From positions 1,860,001-1,924,000 of the forward strand of contig JAQOOI010000022.1 of NCBI GenBank assembly GCA_028554645.1: a stretch of 64,000 bases of DNA. Direction: 5' to 3'. This document shows, one piece after another, positions 12,665 to 24,823 of the stretch (its first letter is position 1; each line of letters begins with the position of its first letter). The DNA comes from Omphalotus guepiniiformis. Its lineage: Eukaryota; Basidiomycota; Agaricomycetes; Agaricales; Omphalotaceae. Both the position numbers and the translations under genes were made by a program. The notes under the pieces were generated by a model that was not told where the DNA came from, did not search any database, and saw nothing but the letters and a program-made list of their open reading frames with translations.

Positions 12665-13491
12665 TCACTCTTCGTACCGATATGCCACCATCGCTTCAAT
12701 GCGGTGTAAATCCGTACTGAAACTCCGCATCTTCACTTGTTGACTTTTACTCGCTTCGATTGCCAACGGGTCCGTGTCAACCCATTCTCCAGCTGGCACA
12801 TCTGCCGAATCAGATGTGTATGCAAGAATGTTGAACACAGTTGGCTCGTTGATCACTGGGAGATATGTCACCATTGAAATGATCTGCTTCAATATGGCAC
12901 GGATCTCCGACTGTATTTCTGCTTCAGGCTTCGGAGGCAGCCTACAAAGGGATGGTCTCGGAGGTTTTCAGGTAAATGTGGGAATGCTTACGCTTCACTG
13001 GAGTCTGGAGGCGGCTCGACTAGCTTGATGTCGAAAACCCATCGTTCCAGAGGTGTTCGCGTGTCTTTAGAGATGATGGCGAGTACTAATTGGGTTACGG
13101 AGCCTGTAAGGAGCCATTCTGTATGGAAAATTCACAGCCTGCTCTTTGACATCCAGGTGCCACCAAGTGCTCACTCTGTACCTGTTTCAGTATCCTGATG
13201 GACGTGTTAGAACAGTACCGAACATTTAGTTGATGCACCTACTTGTCTAGATAATTCTCTAAAGCGAGATCTTGGGTCACCAACACTGTTTGGCCATACT
13301 TCTTCACCATATGAAAGTCGTCTGAAGGGTATACTTCGCGTTGAAAGAGAATTCTGGAAAGCAATGTTCAGTAGTGAGCAAGAAAGAGCAAGAAAGACGA
13401 ACGTGTTGACTGCATATTTGAAGAATTCAGTAACAAGAGCAGTAGAGCCCTTTAAAGTTATAGCTTGACGATTTGCTTGCTTTGAGGACAT
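12665..13491 (-). CDS. MAD2: Spindle assembly checkpoint protein Mad2
   Basis: HORMA-domain protein that, in its closed form, binds Cdc20 and blocks the anaphase-promoting complex until kinetochores are attached. Exon 1 gives MSSKQANRQAITLKGSTALV and TEFFKYAVNT. After the intron at 13401-13348 comes ILFQREVYPSDDFHMVKKYG, the Mad2 core. The 3' exon carries ILAYTSDSADVPAGEW, the part that wraps the ligand, and ends MRSFSTDLHRIEAMVAYRY, matching the C-terminal safety belt of the family. Middle exons near 12900-13200 were not fully traced. It is divergent from TAF5 across 119 bases that contain an ACGCGT box. Confidence 0.93.
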
Positions 13492-13539
13492 GATATACTA
13501 ATAGAAGTGAAAGAAAATCCAACAGTGGCAAGACGTCCG

Positions 13540-13545
13540 ACGCGT
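13540..13545. promoter_or_regulatory. ACGCGT (MCB-like) box in the MAD2/TAF5 promoter
   Basis: A palindromic ACGCGT sits in the 119-base divergent promoter, followed closely by TTTGGCG. In fungi MBF binds this box in genes expressed at G1/S. A single six-base site is weak evidence: about 16 are expected by chance in 64 kb. Confidence 0.35.
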
Positions 13546-13610
13546 TTGGCGTTGTGGTCACATGACCGACAGTCCTTAATACTGTTGTCACTAATTCAGA
13601 ACACTCAGTT

Positions 13611-16414
13611 ATGTCTGGAAGTACACCCCCTCCTTCTTCTCGTTCTCCGAGTGCCTCAGCTCAAGCACAGGATCCTGCGCATAATACCACAGAAGTTGAG
13701 CGCATGGTCCTCGAATATCTGCGTGGTCGTGGCCATGTTGCTGCTGAGAAGGCTCTTCTGGAAGCAATCGAAAATTCATCTACAGGCAACTCGAGCGGCC
13801 AAACCGAGACGATTGACGCAGAAGAACTTGTCAAGACTTTAGCTGTGTTCGCACAGAAACCTTCCCGTCCAGGAGAAAACGCGTTGAAAGACGCGAATAA
13901 TGTCCTCACTGAACTAAATGCGATGGGGAACCCGTCCGCCCTTCAGAATCTCATCTCAAACATATCGACTGTGGGCTCCGAAGATATATTGATTGAGGAT
14001 CCCTCAGACAAACCAGAAGGCTTCCGAGAGCTAGTAGGCTGGGTTGAAGGATCTTTAGACATGTACCGCGTGAGTAAGGTCAACCATGTTGATTGAAACC
14101 GTATTAAGCGATCGTGGCTTTCATAGCCTGAATTTCGGCCAATTTTATTCCCTATATTCTGCCATTTCTATCTTGACCTAATACAAGCAGGGCGCAAAGA
14201 TGCAGGTAGGAGCGCAACTCCACTTCATGCAATGGATTCTCAATGTCTGCTGTCTGAAGCGCTTGAATTTTTTGCAAATTTTGCCCCTCAACTTGAGGCC
14301 GCACACTCTGCTACTATACATCATCTGTCCACTCTCCTTCTACCCGCTCATGTCCAGAACGATGAACTTGCACAGCGGTTTCGGGACGAAAAGTATTCAG
14401 TCCGTATCAGCCGTTCTGGATTTGGATTGCTGTTGGGGTGGCTTACAGAAGGTATCGGAGGAGAGTCCATGGGTGGTGGCCATGGCTTCTATGGTGAGAA
14501 GGGAAAGCGAGGTAGGGTTGCAGTCATGCAAGTGGTGAACAACCATCTGCGGTTCGACGGTAAATATCTCGTCAAAGGTCCCTGTAATATATATATTTAC
14601 TGCAAATCTAGTAACATCGTCGAGTTCGGCGTCCTTACCGACCTCGACTTGGGAAGAGTCAACAGGCCTTACATCTTCTCTGATACCTCATGCCAACGGT
14701 TCTACATCAAAGATATATAACCCACAGGCTTTCAATATATCGAAAGGCGATCTCAAGCTTGGACCTGCCCCAATGTCTGAAGAGCTTCGTGCGGAAACAG
14801 AACGTGTTGTAAGGGAGCAGGCAATGGTCGAGCGGGACCCAACGGTACAATATGATATGACTCTGGTCAGGCCTCAAGCATTACCAGGGATGATTGCCCC
14901 GACAGAAGCAGATCTTTTGCCACGAGCGCCCAACTTTAGGACGGTGGATGTGGATCGTGAAGTCAGTGCCGTTCGAGACGCGCGGAAACGAATACGACTG
15001 GAACCCTCTACTCTAAACAATGTCGATCCAACCTCTCCACAGGCAAATGCTGTACGTGCGCGGGCTCTACCGAGTATATGCGCATATACACTACATGACG
15101 TCGCAGAAGGGTGAGTTGATCATAGATATCTCTCGCTCAGTATCCCAGCTAAGTGCTATCATCGCTCAGTGCGCCTTGCTGCACATTCTCCCAGGATACA
15201 ACTCTCATGGCAGCGGGCTTTGCTGAGAGTTATATCCGGCTGTGGAATCTCAAAGGTGAAAAATTGCGGGGAATGAGGAGTGATTTTACATCTAGCTCCA
15301 TTCGCGATCGTCCGTCACCCTCTCTTTCCTACGCAAAGGATTTTGCCTTACTTTGCTCACAGCTGCTTCTCTGCGTAAAATAAAGGAGAAAAAAGGGAGT
15401 TCAACACGGAAGCTCATTGGGCACAGTGGTCCTGTTTACGCTGTTGCGTTTGATCCATTAAGCGGCTCAGCAGGACCACCAAAGTATCTACTTTCGTCCT
15501 CCGCAGATGGTACCGCTCGACTGTGGTCAATGGATACTTTGACAAATGTGGTTGCTTTCCGAGGGCATGATAATCCAATATGGGATGTTAAATGGAGTCC
15601 CATTGGCATTTACTTTGCCACAGGAAGTCGGGACCGCACTGCCAGGCTTTGGTCTACCGACCGCACATCCTGTCTGAGAGTTTATGCAGGACATCTGGGC
15701 GACGTTGATGTAAGTACCAATTACACTTTTTTTGATCGCAACACTTATCGGCGGGATTCTGTAGTGTGTACAATTCCATCCTAATTCGTTGTACTTGGCT
15801 ACTGGTTCCAGTGACTGGACTGCTCGTTTATGGGATGTGCAGCGTGGCTCTTGTGTACGTGTCTTCATAGGACACCAAGGGGCCGTATCCGCCATGGCCC
15901 TCAGCCCTGATGGGCGCTACCTCGCAAGTGCAGGTACGACTGGGACTTTCTGTCGCTGAATAAATGAACAAACTAACATTTTACAGGTGAAGACCTTGCC
16001 ATCAATCTCTGGGATCTAGGGTCCGGCAAGAGAATCAAGAAAATGACGGGCCATACTGCGTCTGTTTATAGTCTCGCATTTAGTGCCGAATCCTCTTTAC
16101 TAGTGAGCGGGAGTGCAGACTGGACAGTACGATGTTGGGACGTCAAAGGGGCTGGAGGTTCCCTTAACAAGGCCCGCGACACGTCAACCAACAATGCTGA
16201 TGCCCCAACAGTCCAAAAATACGGGGAGGAAGGAAACTTTGAATCGTAAGGGGTGTTCTACATTTCAATGCTTACTGAGGCTGAGTGTGACTTCAGGACC
16301 ACTGATATGATCGCCACGTTCCCCACTAAAAGAACACCAATCATTAATGTTCACTTCACTCCCCGCAATCTTTGTTTAGTAGGAGGAACATATCAATCCT
16401 CGGAGTCAAGATAA
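13611..16414 (+). CDS. TAF5: TFIID subunit TAF5
   Basis: WD40 subunit of the general transcription factor TFIID (shared with SAGA in many fungi). The N-terminus has a LisH-like stretch, [20 protein letters not shown]. The TAF5 NTD2 domain follows across introns at about 14070-14126 and 14206-14259: [50 protein letters not shown]. The C-terminal half is a WD40 propeller with [68 protein letters not shown] and [13 protein letters not shown]. The final exon ends [10 protein letters not shown] with a stop at 16414. Length and domain order fit the family. Confidence 0.93.
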
Positions 16415-16951
16415 TCTTACAGGAGTATGTGTATTAGTAGGCTATGTAATTTATATACTCTGCAGGCCATTCCGTATCACTTCGCGAGCGATCCATAAAG
16501 CCTTGAATCCTTTGCACCTTCCTTTCAAAGCGTGCTTCTGTTTGACACTGTCGTTGTCGTCACGAATAACAGATCTAGCTATTGATTTCAGCTGGCAACC
16601 ACATGTCTTGAAATCAGGCTGTACCCGAGTGAAGGATGAACCAGACAGAGTCCTGCTTGTCCTAATGTCAATTGTGATCTGGCTTTGCAAAGAAGATAGT
16701 CGTCAAACGAGCCAAAACGCGATACGCGTTCGGTTCTTGAGAAACGCGTCCTTCTGAATTTGAAACGGAGGACACGTGAGTGGGTTCGCTGTGGCGCGCT
16801 CAGCGGACGGCTTGACTGAGTGCTTCACCGGTGCTCAACCAAAAGCTACGTTTTTCTTTCGCTCTCCAGCGCAATTCTCTCGATTAGCATGGAAATGGTA
16901 GCTCTTAATTTCTATCCATTCTTCTCAATGTTTACTAATTTTAAAACTAAG
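16415..16951. other. Intergenic region with paired ACGCGT boxes and a CACGTG box
   Basis: No gene is supported here. The last 230 bases hold two ACGCGT boxes (16724-16729 and 16744-16749) and one CACGTG (16773-16778). A 5' leader intron (about 16899-16950, starting GTAGCT and ending TAAG) just before the ATG is plausible. This is the promoter of the gene at 16952. Confidence 0.45.
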
Positions 16952-17781
16952 ATGGACGAAGGCATGGCCATTGACGATACCATGGCCGGTTCTACTTCTC
17001 AGCAAGTGCAACACGCACCATCTGCGCCTTCAGATACGAGTAACATGCAACGTTAGTTCTGTTCCTGTCCCCCACTGTCTCTCATTTTCCTTCTGAAATA
17101 TATGCTCACAAATGAACCCTTTTCTAGCTCCTGCGATCGCTCGTGAAAATTTCCGTGACATCCAGGTCAAGGTACACATTCGCAGACCAGAAAGAGACTC
17201 CTGGGTGTACATGGGTAGAGGATTAGTTACCCAGGAAGTTGTTGGGCATTCATCGCGTGTCGGTACGTTTCTGCAGTACTGTGGCACTTTTCACTACCCT
17301 GAATTGTAACGCAATTATGCAGTGGTGCGCGCTCTATCTACAAACAAGTTAATCACTCAGTTTGGCGAGGTGAGCAGTATTACGACTGTGTGTTCCATAT
17401 GAATGCTTACGCGAATACTAGGGCACGGATCTGCAAGCGGAAAAGAGGGGCAACTTTGTAGTGATCGGCTGCGTCGAGGATATGGGTGTCGTTTCTTGGT
17501 CGCTCAACGTGAGTGTATGTCAACCGGTTTTCATGAATGTTAATCATGTTTTCCCTGTTCTCCAAAAGGCCTTGAACAACTCGGAGACACTTCGTCTTCT
17601 CGCGAGCATTGAGCTTGCATGTTACAAGTGCAAAAGCGCCTTAACGGATCCCAGGAATTCCGATAGGAATCGTCGGAAGATCGAGCGTGTTATTAAAGAG
17701 GACAGGCGGAGGAGGCATCGCCGACGTAAAGATCAGGAGGCTCTTATCGACGCTTTTGCAAAGCAGAAACTGAGCAGCTAG
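16952..17781 (+). CDS. Conserved basidiomycete protein of unknown function
   Basis: About 180 residues from five exons. A short polar N-terminus (MDEGMAIDDTMAGSTSQQ) is followed by a compact domain: ENFRDIQVKVHIRRPERDSW, VYMGRGLVTQEVVGHSSRVV, VRALSTNKLITQFGEG, GNFVVIGCVEDMGVVSWSLN. Then come LNNSETLRLLASIELACYKC and a very basic tail KIERVIKEDRRRRHRRRKDQ. The beta-rich pattern with a closing helix recalls PH/EVH1-like folds, but this is a guess. Introns lie at 17053-17128, 17262-17322, 17370-17421 and 17510-17568. The basic tail suggests nuclear location. I recognise it as conserved in mushrooms but know no function. Its promoter has paired ACGCGT boxes. Confidence 0.72.
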
Positions 17782-18475
17782 CTCTTGTTATCGACCCGGT
17801 GTACTGGTGTAGGTGTTATATGACTGGTGACTTCTAGCTCTCTTGAGGGGCCTGATACGTAACATTGAACTCTGTACTTATAGACTCTTTCTGGTGATTT
17901 ATGTATTTTGTAGACTCGACATTATTTCCAACACTATCTATCATGCTCTCAACCTGTTTCAACTTCCAGGTTTCATTGCGAGGAAAGATGAGTTTGTGAA
18001 GATAGCTTATCACAGTTCGATTTTCTCCCTGCCATGGTCTATGGAAGTCGGAACCTGGGCTTTCGTAAAGGCCCGAATCGTTTTCTACATAAGTAGAGGT
18101 GGCAGTCAAGAATATTTGGCTCACTTCTTATAGGCATGCATAAATGGCAACACAGTTTCATCTCTCGGGTTACGTGGGCAAATTTTCAGCAAAGGCACAA
18201 CTAGTGGATTGGGCTGACACTGTACAGGTATGTATGTAGGTATTGGAAGGAGTGAATAGCGGGTCTGCTCATGCGTCTAGATGGCCAAGCATGGATGAGA
18301 GATGAACATTTTAGCACTAAAACATTGCCGCGAGTGAAACGCGTACAATATCATGGTATACAAGCCCAGAAGGGCCGATAGATAGGATAGCTTTGTCCGA
18401 GATATTGTTAAGATCTGTCATTATATACACCCACCAGTAATTGTACAAGAGTACTGGGGGGCCAAGAATAGTGTG
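17782..18475. other. Convergent intergenic region
   Basis: Lies between the 3' ends of two genes. Short open frames occur on both strands but none has family character or splice support. No repeat or RNA gene is visible. Confidence 0.5.
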
Positions 18476-20071
18476 TCAGGGCACGTTATGATCAGGTGGG
18501 AATTTGTTAGGAGTGCTCGATGACGGCGCCGAATTCATAGTCTGCAGCGGCGCTCGACGTTCGGAATATTGAGGGGGTAATTCAATGACCTCCTCTTCCA
18601 CAGGGCCAGGTAAGGGATCCTCTGCGTCAGTATGTAGAATAAACCGCGAGGGTTTACTAATTGAGCTTCCGGCCAAAGCAGCTTTTCTTGAAGAGATGGA
18701 GGATTGCGTTTGATGAGTCTCTGAGTGCGTGGTGGTGAAGGGGGTAACTAAAGGACTCGAAGAATAAGGATTGAAAGGATCCTCTGACGCAGATCGTGAA
18801 CGTGCCGCGAGGTCAGAATGAGAAAGGAAGGGATCTGAGTGTGCGTCAGCCCTATAGTTGAGCTCGTCAAAAAGATTGACATTTGCGGTGGCTCGGCGCG
18901 AACTCCGCTTCAAAGCAAAAGAGGACGCTGTCCATCCACCTGAATTGTGTCGTTCCTGTCTCCGGCGAAGGCAGAACAATCCTAGAGTGATCAAAACTGC
19001 GAGGAATACCAAGGCACCAAGGACGGTTCCTGCAATGGCGCCAATCGGAGTAGAGGAAGATGAGGACGACGATGATGATGATGAGGGACTGGAACCAGTG
19101 GTTGAAGGGGTAGGGGAGAGGGTGGATGAAGGGGACTGTCCGTTTATGCATGTGCTGTCGTCGGATATTCCAACAGTCCTGACATCCGAACTCCCTCCCT
19201 GTCGCCCCTGCGAGTCTGCCATGAGGAAAAGAACTGAAGTGCCATTCCATATATTCGCTGTCCAGTCGTAACTAGTGGGACCTGTTGGCGGGGACACAAC
19301 AAAAGATTGTCCCCCGGGAATAATACCCTACATTGCCCGTGAATACAAGAACCGATCACATATCTGAAGAGAATCTAACCGTGATAGTAACAGGCTGCAC
19401 AGCACCAGTATAGTCACTGAATGTGAACGTTCTGCAGAAGAGGCTGTCAGTCGGGGCAAGGCATGTCAAGGTCAAGTTTTAGTTACCTGCACTGTTGCAG
19501 AGCATCGTTTAGCTGAAAAGAAAATGCAACACCTTAGATCTGAGGCATAAGTATGAGCATCGAAGTGCGAGGAAGGAAATGCATGCCTGGGTCTGTCGTG
19601 TTGCAACTGCCCCCTAGCGAGGCGCCGACGTTTAAGAGCTCAGTACTTCCACCAGTTCCAAATCCCTTCGCGTCAGACATTGTCAGAAGGAATTTCTGGT
19701 TCTGACTGAATTGCAATTGGGTAGCATAGTTGCCTTGACCATTATTGAAAGCGGATGAAGGTATGGAAATGTTTCGTGGTGTACCGAAAACCTGAATTGA
19801 ACAAAGATCGCAGTAAGTTCTCTGATTATGTATATACGTTGAATAGATATAGCAACTCACTGGACTTATTAAAAGCTGATAAGGAGCAATTCCGCCTTGA
19901 AAGTTTTAATGGCCAAAAGAGCAGAAATTACACTAGTGGCTCACCAGACCAGGAAACAGTGATATTATCACAGGAAGTCGGAGTGCCAGCGGTGAAGCTG
20001 AACGCATTGACCATGCAAGAGACTTGTAGGAGACAGAAGACAGTTCCTAGAGCCCAATGAGGGACACGCAT
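18476..20071 (-). CDS. Secreted-type single-pass membrane protein, Mid2/SKG6-like layout
   Basis: The start at 20071 gives a signal peptide (MRVPHWALGTVFCLLQVSCM). The outer domain includes FTAGTPTSCDNITVSWSGG and, after introns at about 19962-19904 and 19859-19793, VFGTPRNISIPSSAFNNGQG, NQKFLLTMSDAKGFGTGG and GPTSYDWTANIWNGTSVLFL. A long serine-rich stalk (about 30 residues) leads to one membrane helix, IGAIAGTVLGALVFLAVLIT, and the basic stop CLRRRQ. A cytoplasmic tail of about 150 residues ends in PPDHNVP. The layout fits cell-wall sensors or glycosylated surface proteins; this subfamily is common in agaricomycetes with no known function. The outer domain has repeated Asn-X-Thr/Ser sites. 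Confidence 0.82.
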
Positions 20072-21557
20072 GGCAAGGATTAAGAGAATAAAGGAAGGAC
20101 AGAGAAATTAAAGGGAGAGGGAGGGGGCAAATGTCGAAAGGTATACACATGTGGCTTGGTCGATCAATTGATTTGAATTACTCCATGGTGTTAACACTAA
20201 TAACAGCCTATTGACCAGTCTACAAAGTCCATTTCTAATTTTCTATAAAATACTGGTCTGAGTTGTTAGAATTCTTTGCGATGATAAAAGCTTCTCCCCT
20301 GGAAGAAAACTGAGAAATAAGAACTGCGAGAGCATGATGGGCATCACTCAAAGGCTGTACTGAATGCATTCACCTTTCTGAATTGGATAAATGTAGGCTT
20401 CATCGCTTTTGCGGCTTTGAAAAGGTTTGGACCTTGTCACTGTCAGATACTTACGCACACTGTCTTCTATAGCTCTCGACAAAACGATGGGTATATATCC
20501 AAAGAGACATTTCCCTCCCCTCAAACTAAGTCCAGCTCCGAACTCTGCACGGTAAGCGCCGGATTAATAATCTAGCGTACCTTGAGGCGATCACCATAAC
20601 AATGGCAGCTTGCCTGGTTTTACGAGGAACATGATCTGGAGAAAGTACACAATCCATTTAGGTTGTCGTCGTGTATTAGATTTGGAAGCCCTTCCCGAAA
20701 GTATGTACGATAGAGCGAGAAGTGCAGGTATGCGGTGGATTTTGGCACCTGTCCTGCCGCAAGGATAACCTCGTCCCTGTCTCACTGAGTCTGGTGCGGT
20801 CAACCTTCATTACCTGGATAGTTACAGAGTGGAGATATGGATTTTGATTGGCGCTCAACTGAAGAGTAAAAATTTTTGACAGTCAAAACAGGAGGCATAG
20901 TCCAGACCAGTCCAAGCAATGCTTTGGGAGAGTATCAGTGTCAAACAGCTATAGCAAGCTGTCGATCTAGAGACGCGCAGGGGGCGACTGAAGCACACGG
21001 TGCATTGAGGGTGTAAAAGAAGCTAGTTCAAAGTTTGCACAATGTCAAATGCCTAGGGATTGTGCAGCTTGGAAGTTGGAAGTACTGTCAAGTAGTATAC
21101 ACCCAAGGAGTGCCCAAGGCCCTGTTTGTGACGTTCCGAGGCCTGAAAAGAAGCAAGGATTGTAAACTTTTTAAGTTGTTGGCCGCTCTAAAGTCTTTCT
21201 TCCATATTTTTGTTCTCACAATTCGACACAGGAAGAGAGTAAGAAGCGGCGAGGTCTTCTTGCCAGTCCCATGCGCTTTCTGGGGATGAGGGAATGGTGA
21301 AGCTCGCCAGACCAGTGCAACAATTGAGGCTGAGGTCAAAGCTGGCTGTGTTATGAGTTACGTAATTTAGATCTAATGGCCGTATAGCATGCTTAAAACA
21401 CATATCCAAGAATATAAAGCTCACTACAGAGATGACTGCTCCCTAGACCTAGAGTATGCCCCTCCTCGATAGAGGAACGTGTAAAGTTATAAACTTTGCC
21501 AGATCCACTCACTTATCATGGAGGGCTTGGTCAGCTAATTCCCCTCCCGAAGACGCT
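20072..21557. other. Long intergenic region without a supported gene
   Basis: About 1.5 kb. Open frames up to 84 codons exist on both strands but none shows motif, splice pattern or family resemblance. No terminal inverted repeats, tandem repeats or RNA genes were found by eye. It must contain the promoter of the membrane protein ending at 20071 and the 3' end of the methyltransferase gene. Confidence 0.45.
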
Positions 21558-23417
21558 TCATGTTTCTGGCCAGATTTGCCTTGCTGCTTCAACCAGTAAG
21601 GCCAATTTCGCTTTCTGATCCTCCTCATCGAGATTAATTACGTAGAATAGGCTAAACATATATTACTCGCCTCCTCTGTCACCGGATTACCCTGCCAAAC
21701 CGAGGCGAATCCGCATTGCGGACTAATACATAGTCTAAGATCGAGTGAAATGTCAGCAGGTGATTGTATCTTGCAGGCTCATAACATACTGATTCATAGC
21801 CATTTCTTTCGTTCGATGAGGGTTGCCTTCAGACATAGCGGTAGCAGCCTCATCCACTCGTGCTACCAATTCCTCAATAGATTCCAGCTGCTCACAGCAC
21901 GTCAAGGAGGAACTGCTCTGAATTGCCATTGACACGTACCTTAGGGGTCTTTGAAGTGACCAGACCAAGCACGACTGTCTTGTCCAGCGGCACATGCTTC
22001 AGGGGAGTAAATGAACCGCTTCTCTGATCGTCGTATTCAAGCTAGCAAAGACGCAGTTGAGGACAATGTCAGTAAGCATGCGCAGAGCCTACATATAGAG
22101 TGTCAACGTCGAGTTCGTTGAAGACTTTCTCAGCAATAAGGTCATATGGACCCTCACAAAAATGCAGTCCCTGAAAATCAGAGTTAGTACGTTTTGTTTA
22201 CAGGCACTCCAAAACTACCTTATAGTTTCCTCTACAGATGTGTACGCCGACGGTAAGATCGCTGGGGCGTCCTTGGGTGCACAAATTGATTGCACGGATG
22301 TATGTCTCCAGAAGACTGTCAGGATCGACACCGGCTTCTCTCATCCCGGCAAGTGTTGGCTCATAACAAAAGAATGCAAAGGTCGGGTCATCAAGCTGAA
22401 TGTTACCTGCCCAAAATTGTCAATCGTCTGACTCGAGGCATCGACAGCAACCATGAGGAAACGTACGACATCCAAGGTCATAGAGCTCTTTGAACTCGGC
22501 GCGATAAGCGGCACCGAGATCAGCAAAAAACTCATCTGTTGAGTATACAAGATTGTGAATGAGTACTCGGAAATGATGAATATTCAACAACGGACACTTG
22601 CCGTCATTGCTGTACACGTTCAGGTCATAGCTGAGGTCGGAACCATGTCGATGGTGCCACCAATCAGGAGGACACATGTTAATCTTGATATTCTTCACAT
22701 CCTAAAAGTTAATTGATTGGCTGGCTTCGAGTCGGGGAAATTGCAGATGAAGATACCTCTGGTGGTACAGAAGCCTTCAGTGACATAAAGGTTTCGACGT
22801 AGAAAGGCTTAATGCGCTTGATCTTGCCCTGAGTAAACCGAGCATGAGTTCGCAACGAAATAACCGAGCAATGATACCCACATTGCAGTAGAATGTGGCA
22901 TCAGTAGGGATTCCTGCCGCATACAGCATTGCGATATGCGGAAAGTAGCGCTTGAAGACGCGTTAGACCATCGAGAAACGATCAAATTACGCTTGACGAG
23001 ATGATACCTTGAATTCCGTGATAGGTCCTAAGTATAACAGTGAGTGAAGAACTTGAGTGAGGGCAATGATATAGAGTATGCTGACGAGCGGGCATAAATA
23101 CCATTCCTTCCAGATTCTCAAATACGCCGTCGTAGAACGCAGCCCTTTGTACAGATGAGTGTCATCCCCATAGATAAGACAAGCAAAGTATACTTTTTCA
23201 CTTCGCCATCGGTGATGCCTTTGATACCGAGCTCTTGTTGAAGCTTGACGATATGCTTCACTGCCTTCTCCTCTACCTCTTTAAGATCACTCAGAGAACA
23301 CTTGCCTTCCTCATAGAGGCAACGTTTCTCGTAAAGAGGACGAGGACGAATCAAGGAACCAACGTGTTCCGCGCGGAAAGGCGGCTTCACATGAAGTGTC
23401 CTGACGGATGAGCTCAT
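21558..23417 (-). CDS. MetE C-terminal-like (cobalamin-independent methionine synthase family) protein
   Basis: A UROD/MetE-like TIM-barrel protein of about 380 residues. It lacks the N-terminal half of true MetE, so it is a stand-alone catalytic-domain homologue. The start reads FRAEHVGSLIRPRPLYEKRC. Later exons give AAYRAEFKELYDLGCR, a zinc-side His in the segment around VGVHICRGNYKG, TLYLEYDDQRSGSFTPL, and near the end LCISPQCGFASVWQGNP with the last zinc Cys. The final exon ends LALLVEAARQIWPET. Zinc-dependent methyl transfer to a thiol is inferred from these residues; the natural substrate is unknown. About eight introns; the last may use a GC donor (see findings). Confidence 0.85.
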
Positions 23418-24025
23418 TGTGTTTTGAGGATAAGAAAAGAGAAGAGTGAGCAGGTTTCGAAGCCCTTATATTTCGCCGGAAAGCAGAACACTCGTCTCAG
23501 ACAAACGTACATTTTGACACCGGGAAGGCGTAAATACACGATAAAATGGGAAGCACAATTAAGGCATTAATGTGAATTTCCGAACTCGGTAGGACCCGGA
23601 GAAAAGACATGCGTCGCCAGAACGAAGATATTACAATTCCATAGTAATTCTTCGAAAGACCCGTCTTATTGAGGACGAGATGCCAACGAGAAAGATTTGA
23701 AATGGTCGCCGTAATATGTAGATGAGATACCCATGACCTGCGGAAGATGTTGAGAATGCCACGGAAGATTAACGCGACCTGCGATCTAATCGGTGCTTGA
23801 AGAGAAGATGGGCGTTCTGTGGGAAGGTGGCAGACAGCATGGAGCTTACTAAGCAAAGCTTCGGCAAATGCCGTACTACTATCCAGTTCATCAAGCCACC
23901 CTCCGAATCTGGACTATACACACTGACTATCGGCAACGTCTTCAACGACCTCAAGACAAACGTATGTATTAACTCTCTATCTCTTATTCTGTGCTCTCAC
24001 ACTATCATACAATCAGACTTGAAGG
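23418..24025. other. Divergent promoter region and eL13 leader
   Basis: Separates the methyltransferase from eL13. A probable leader intron of eL13 runs from 23962 (GTATGT) to 24016 (CAG), ten bases before the ATG, as is common in fungal ribosomal protein genes. The rest holds no supported gene. Confidence 0.45.
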
Positions 24026-24823
24026 ATGGGTTTCGCACACAACAATGGTTCGTTATTTGAGATCGAATTTTTATTTCGACCTTGAAGTTCTCATCTTTCA
24101 ATTCAGTCCTTCACGCCAACCACTTCCGCAAGGATTGGCAACGCCGCGTCAGGACGTGGTTTGATCAACCTGGGCGCAAGCTTCGTCGTCGCAATGCTCG
24201 CAAAACCAAGGCTGCTACCCTTGGTGTCCGTCCTCTCACTCTTTTGCGCCCTGCTGTCCGTGGTCAAACTGTCCGCTACAACCGAAAGCTTCGTGAGGGC
24301 AGAGGCTTCACATTGGCAGAATTGAAGGAGGCAGGAATTGGCAGAAAGGAGGCTAGGGGTGTTGGCATTGTCGTTGACCACCGGAGGAGAAACTTGAGCG
24401 AGGAGGGCAAAAAAATCAACGTGGAGAGGCTGTTGACTTACAAACAGAAATTGATTGTCTTCCCTCGTAAGGCTGGCAAGCCCAAGAAGGGAGACTCTTC
24501 GGTAAGATTATCGTTTCTATGTTCTAGACGGTTTCTTGATGCTATGTCTTGCCAGGCTGAGGATCTTACTTCATCAACTACCCGTGTCGCTCTTCCTCTC
24601 CCCGAAGCTTACCCCTCCGAGGCCCCTCGTAAGATAACTTCTGAGGAGCGTGAATTTGAGGCCTACAAAACTTTGCGTACCGCTCGTGCAAGTGCTAGAT
24701 ACGAAGGTGCTCGCAAGGCTAGGGCTGCCAAGGTCTGTTATTCACTTCGTTCCTGATCCCAGCAAAATCTCATTGTTTTTTTCGTTGCAGAAAGAGGAAG
24801 AGGAAGCTGCAAAGAAGAAATAA
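24026..24823 (+). CDS. RPL13: Cytosolic ribosomal protein eL13 (RPL13)
   Basis: A large-subunit ribosomal protein. Exon 1 is tiny (MGFAHNN plus one base) and joins across an intron at 24048-24107 to VLHANHFRKDWQRRVRTWF, then QPGRKLRRRNARKTKA, GFTLAELKEAGIGRKEAR and VDHRRRNLSEEGKKINV. Two further introns (about 24500-24555 and 24733-24790) precede the tail KKEEEEAAKKK. Length and start match eL13 closely. The 3' end is followed by 0.7 kb without a gene and then a transposon. Confidence 0.96.

Noticed and set aside
18858..19271. Plus-strand open frame with an acidic run
   Set aside because: Antisense of the serine-rich stalk of the membrane protein; the acidic run is the reverse reading of Ser codons.
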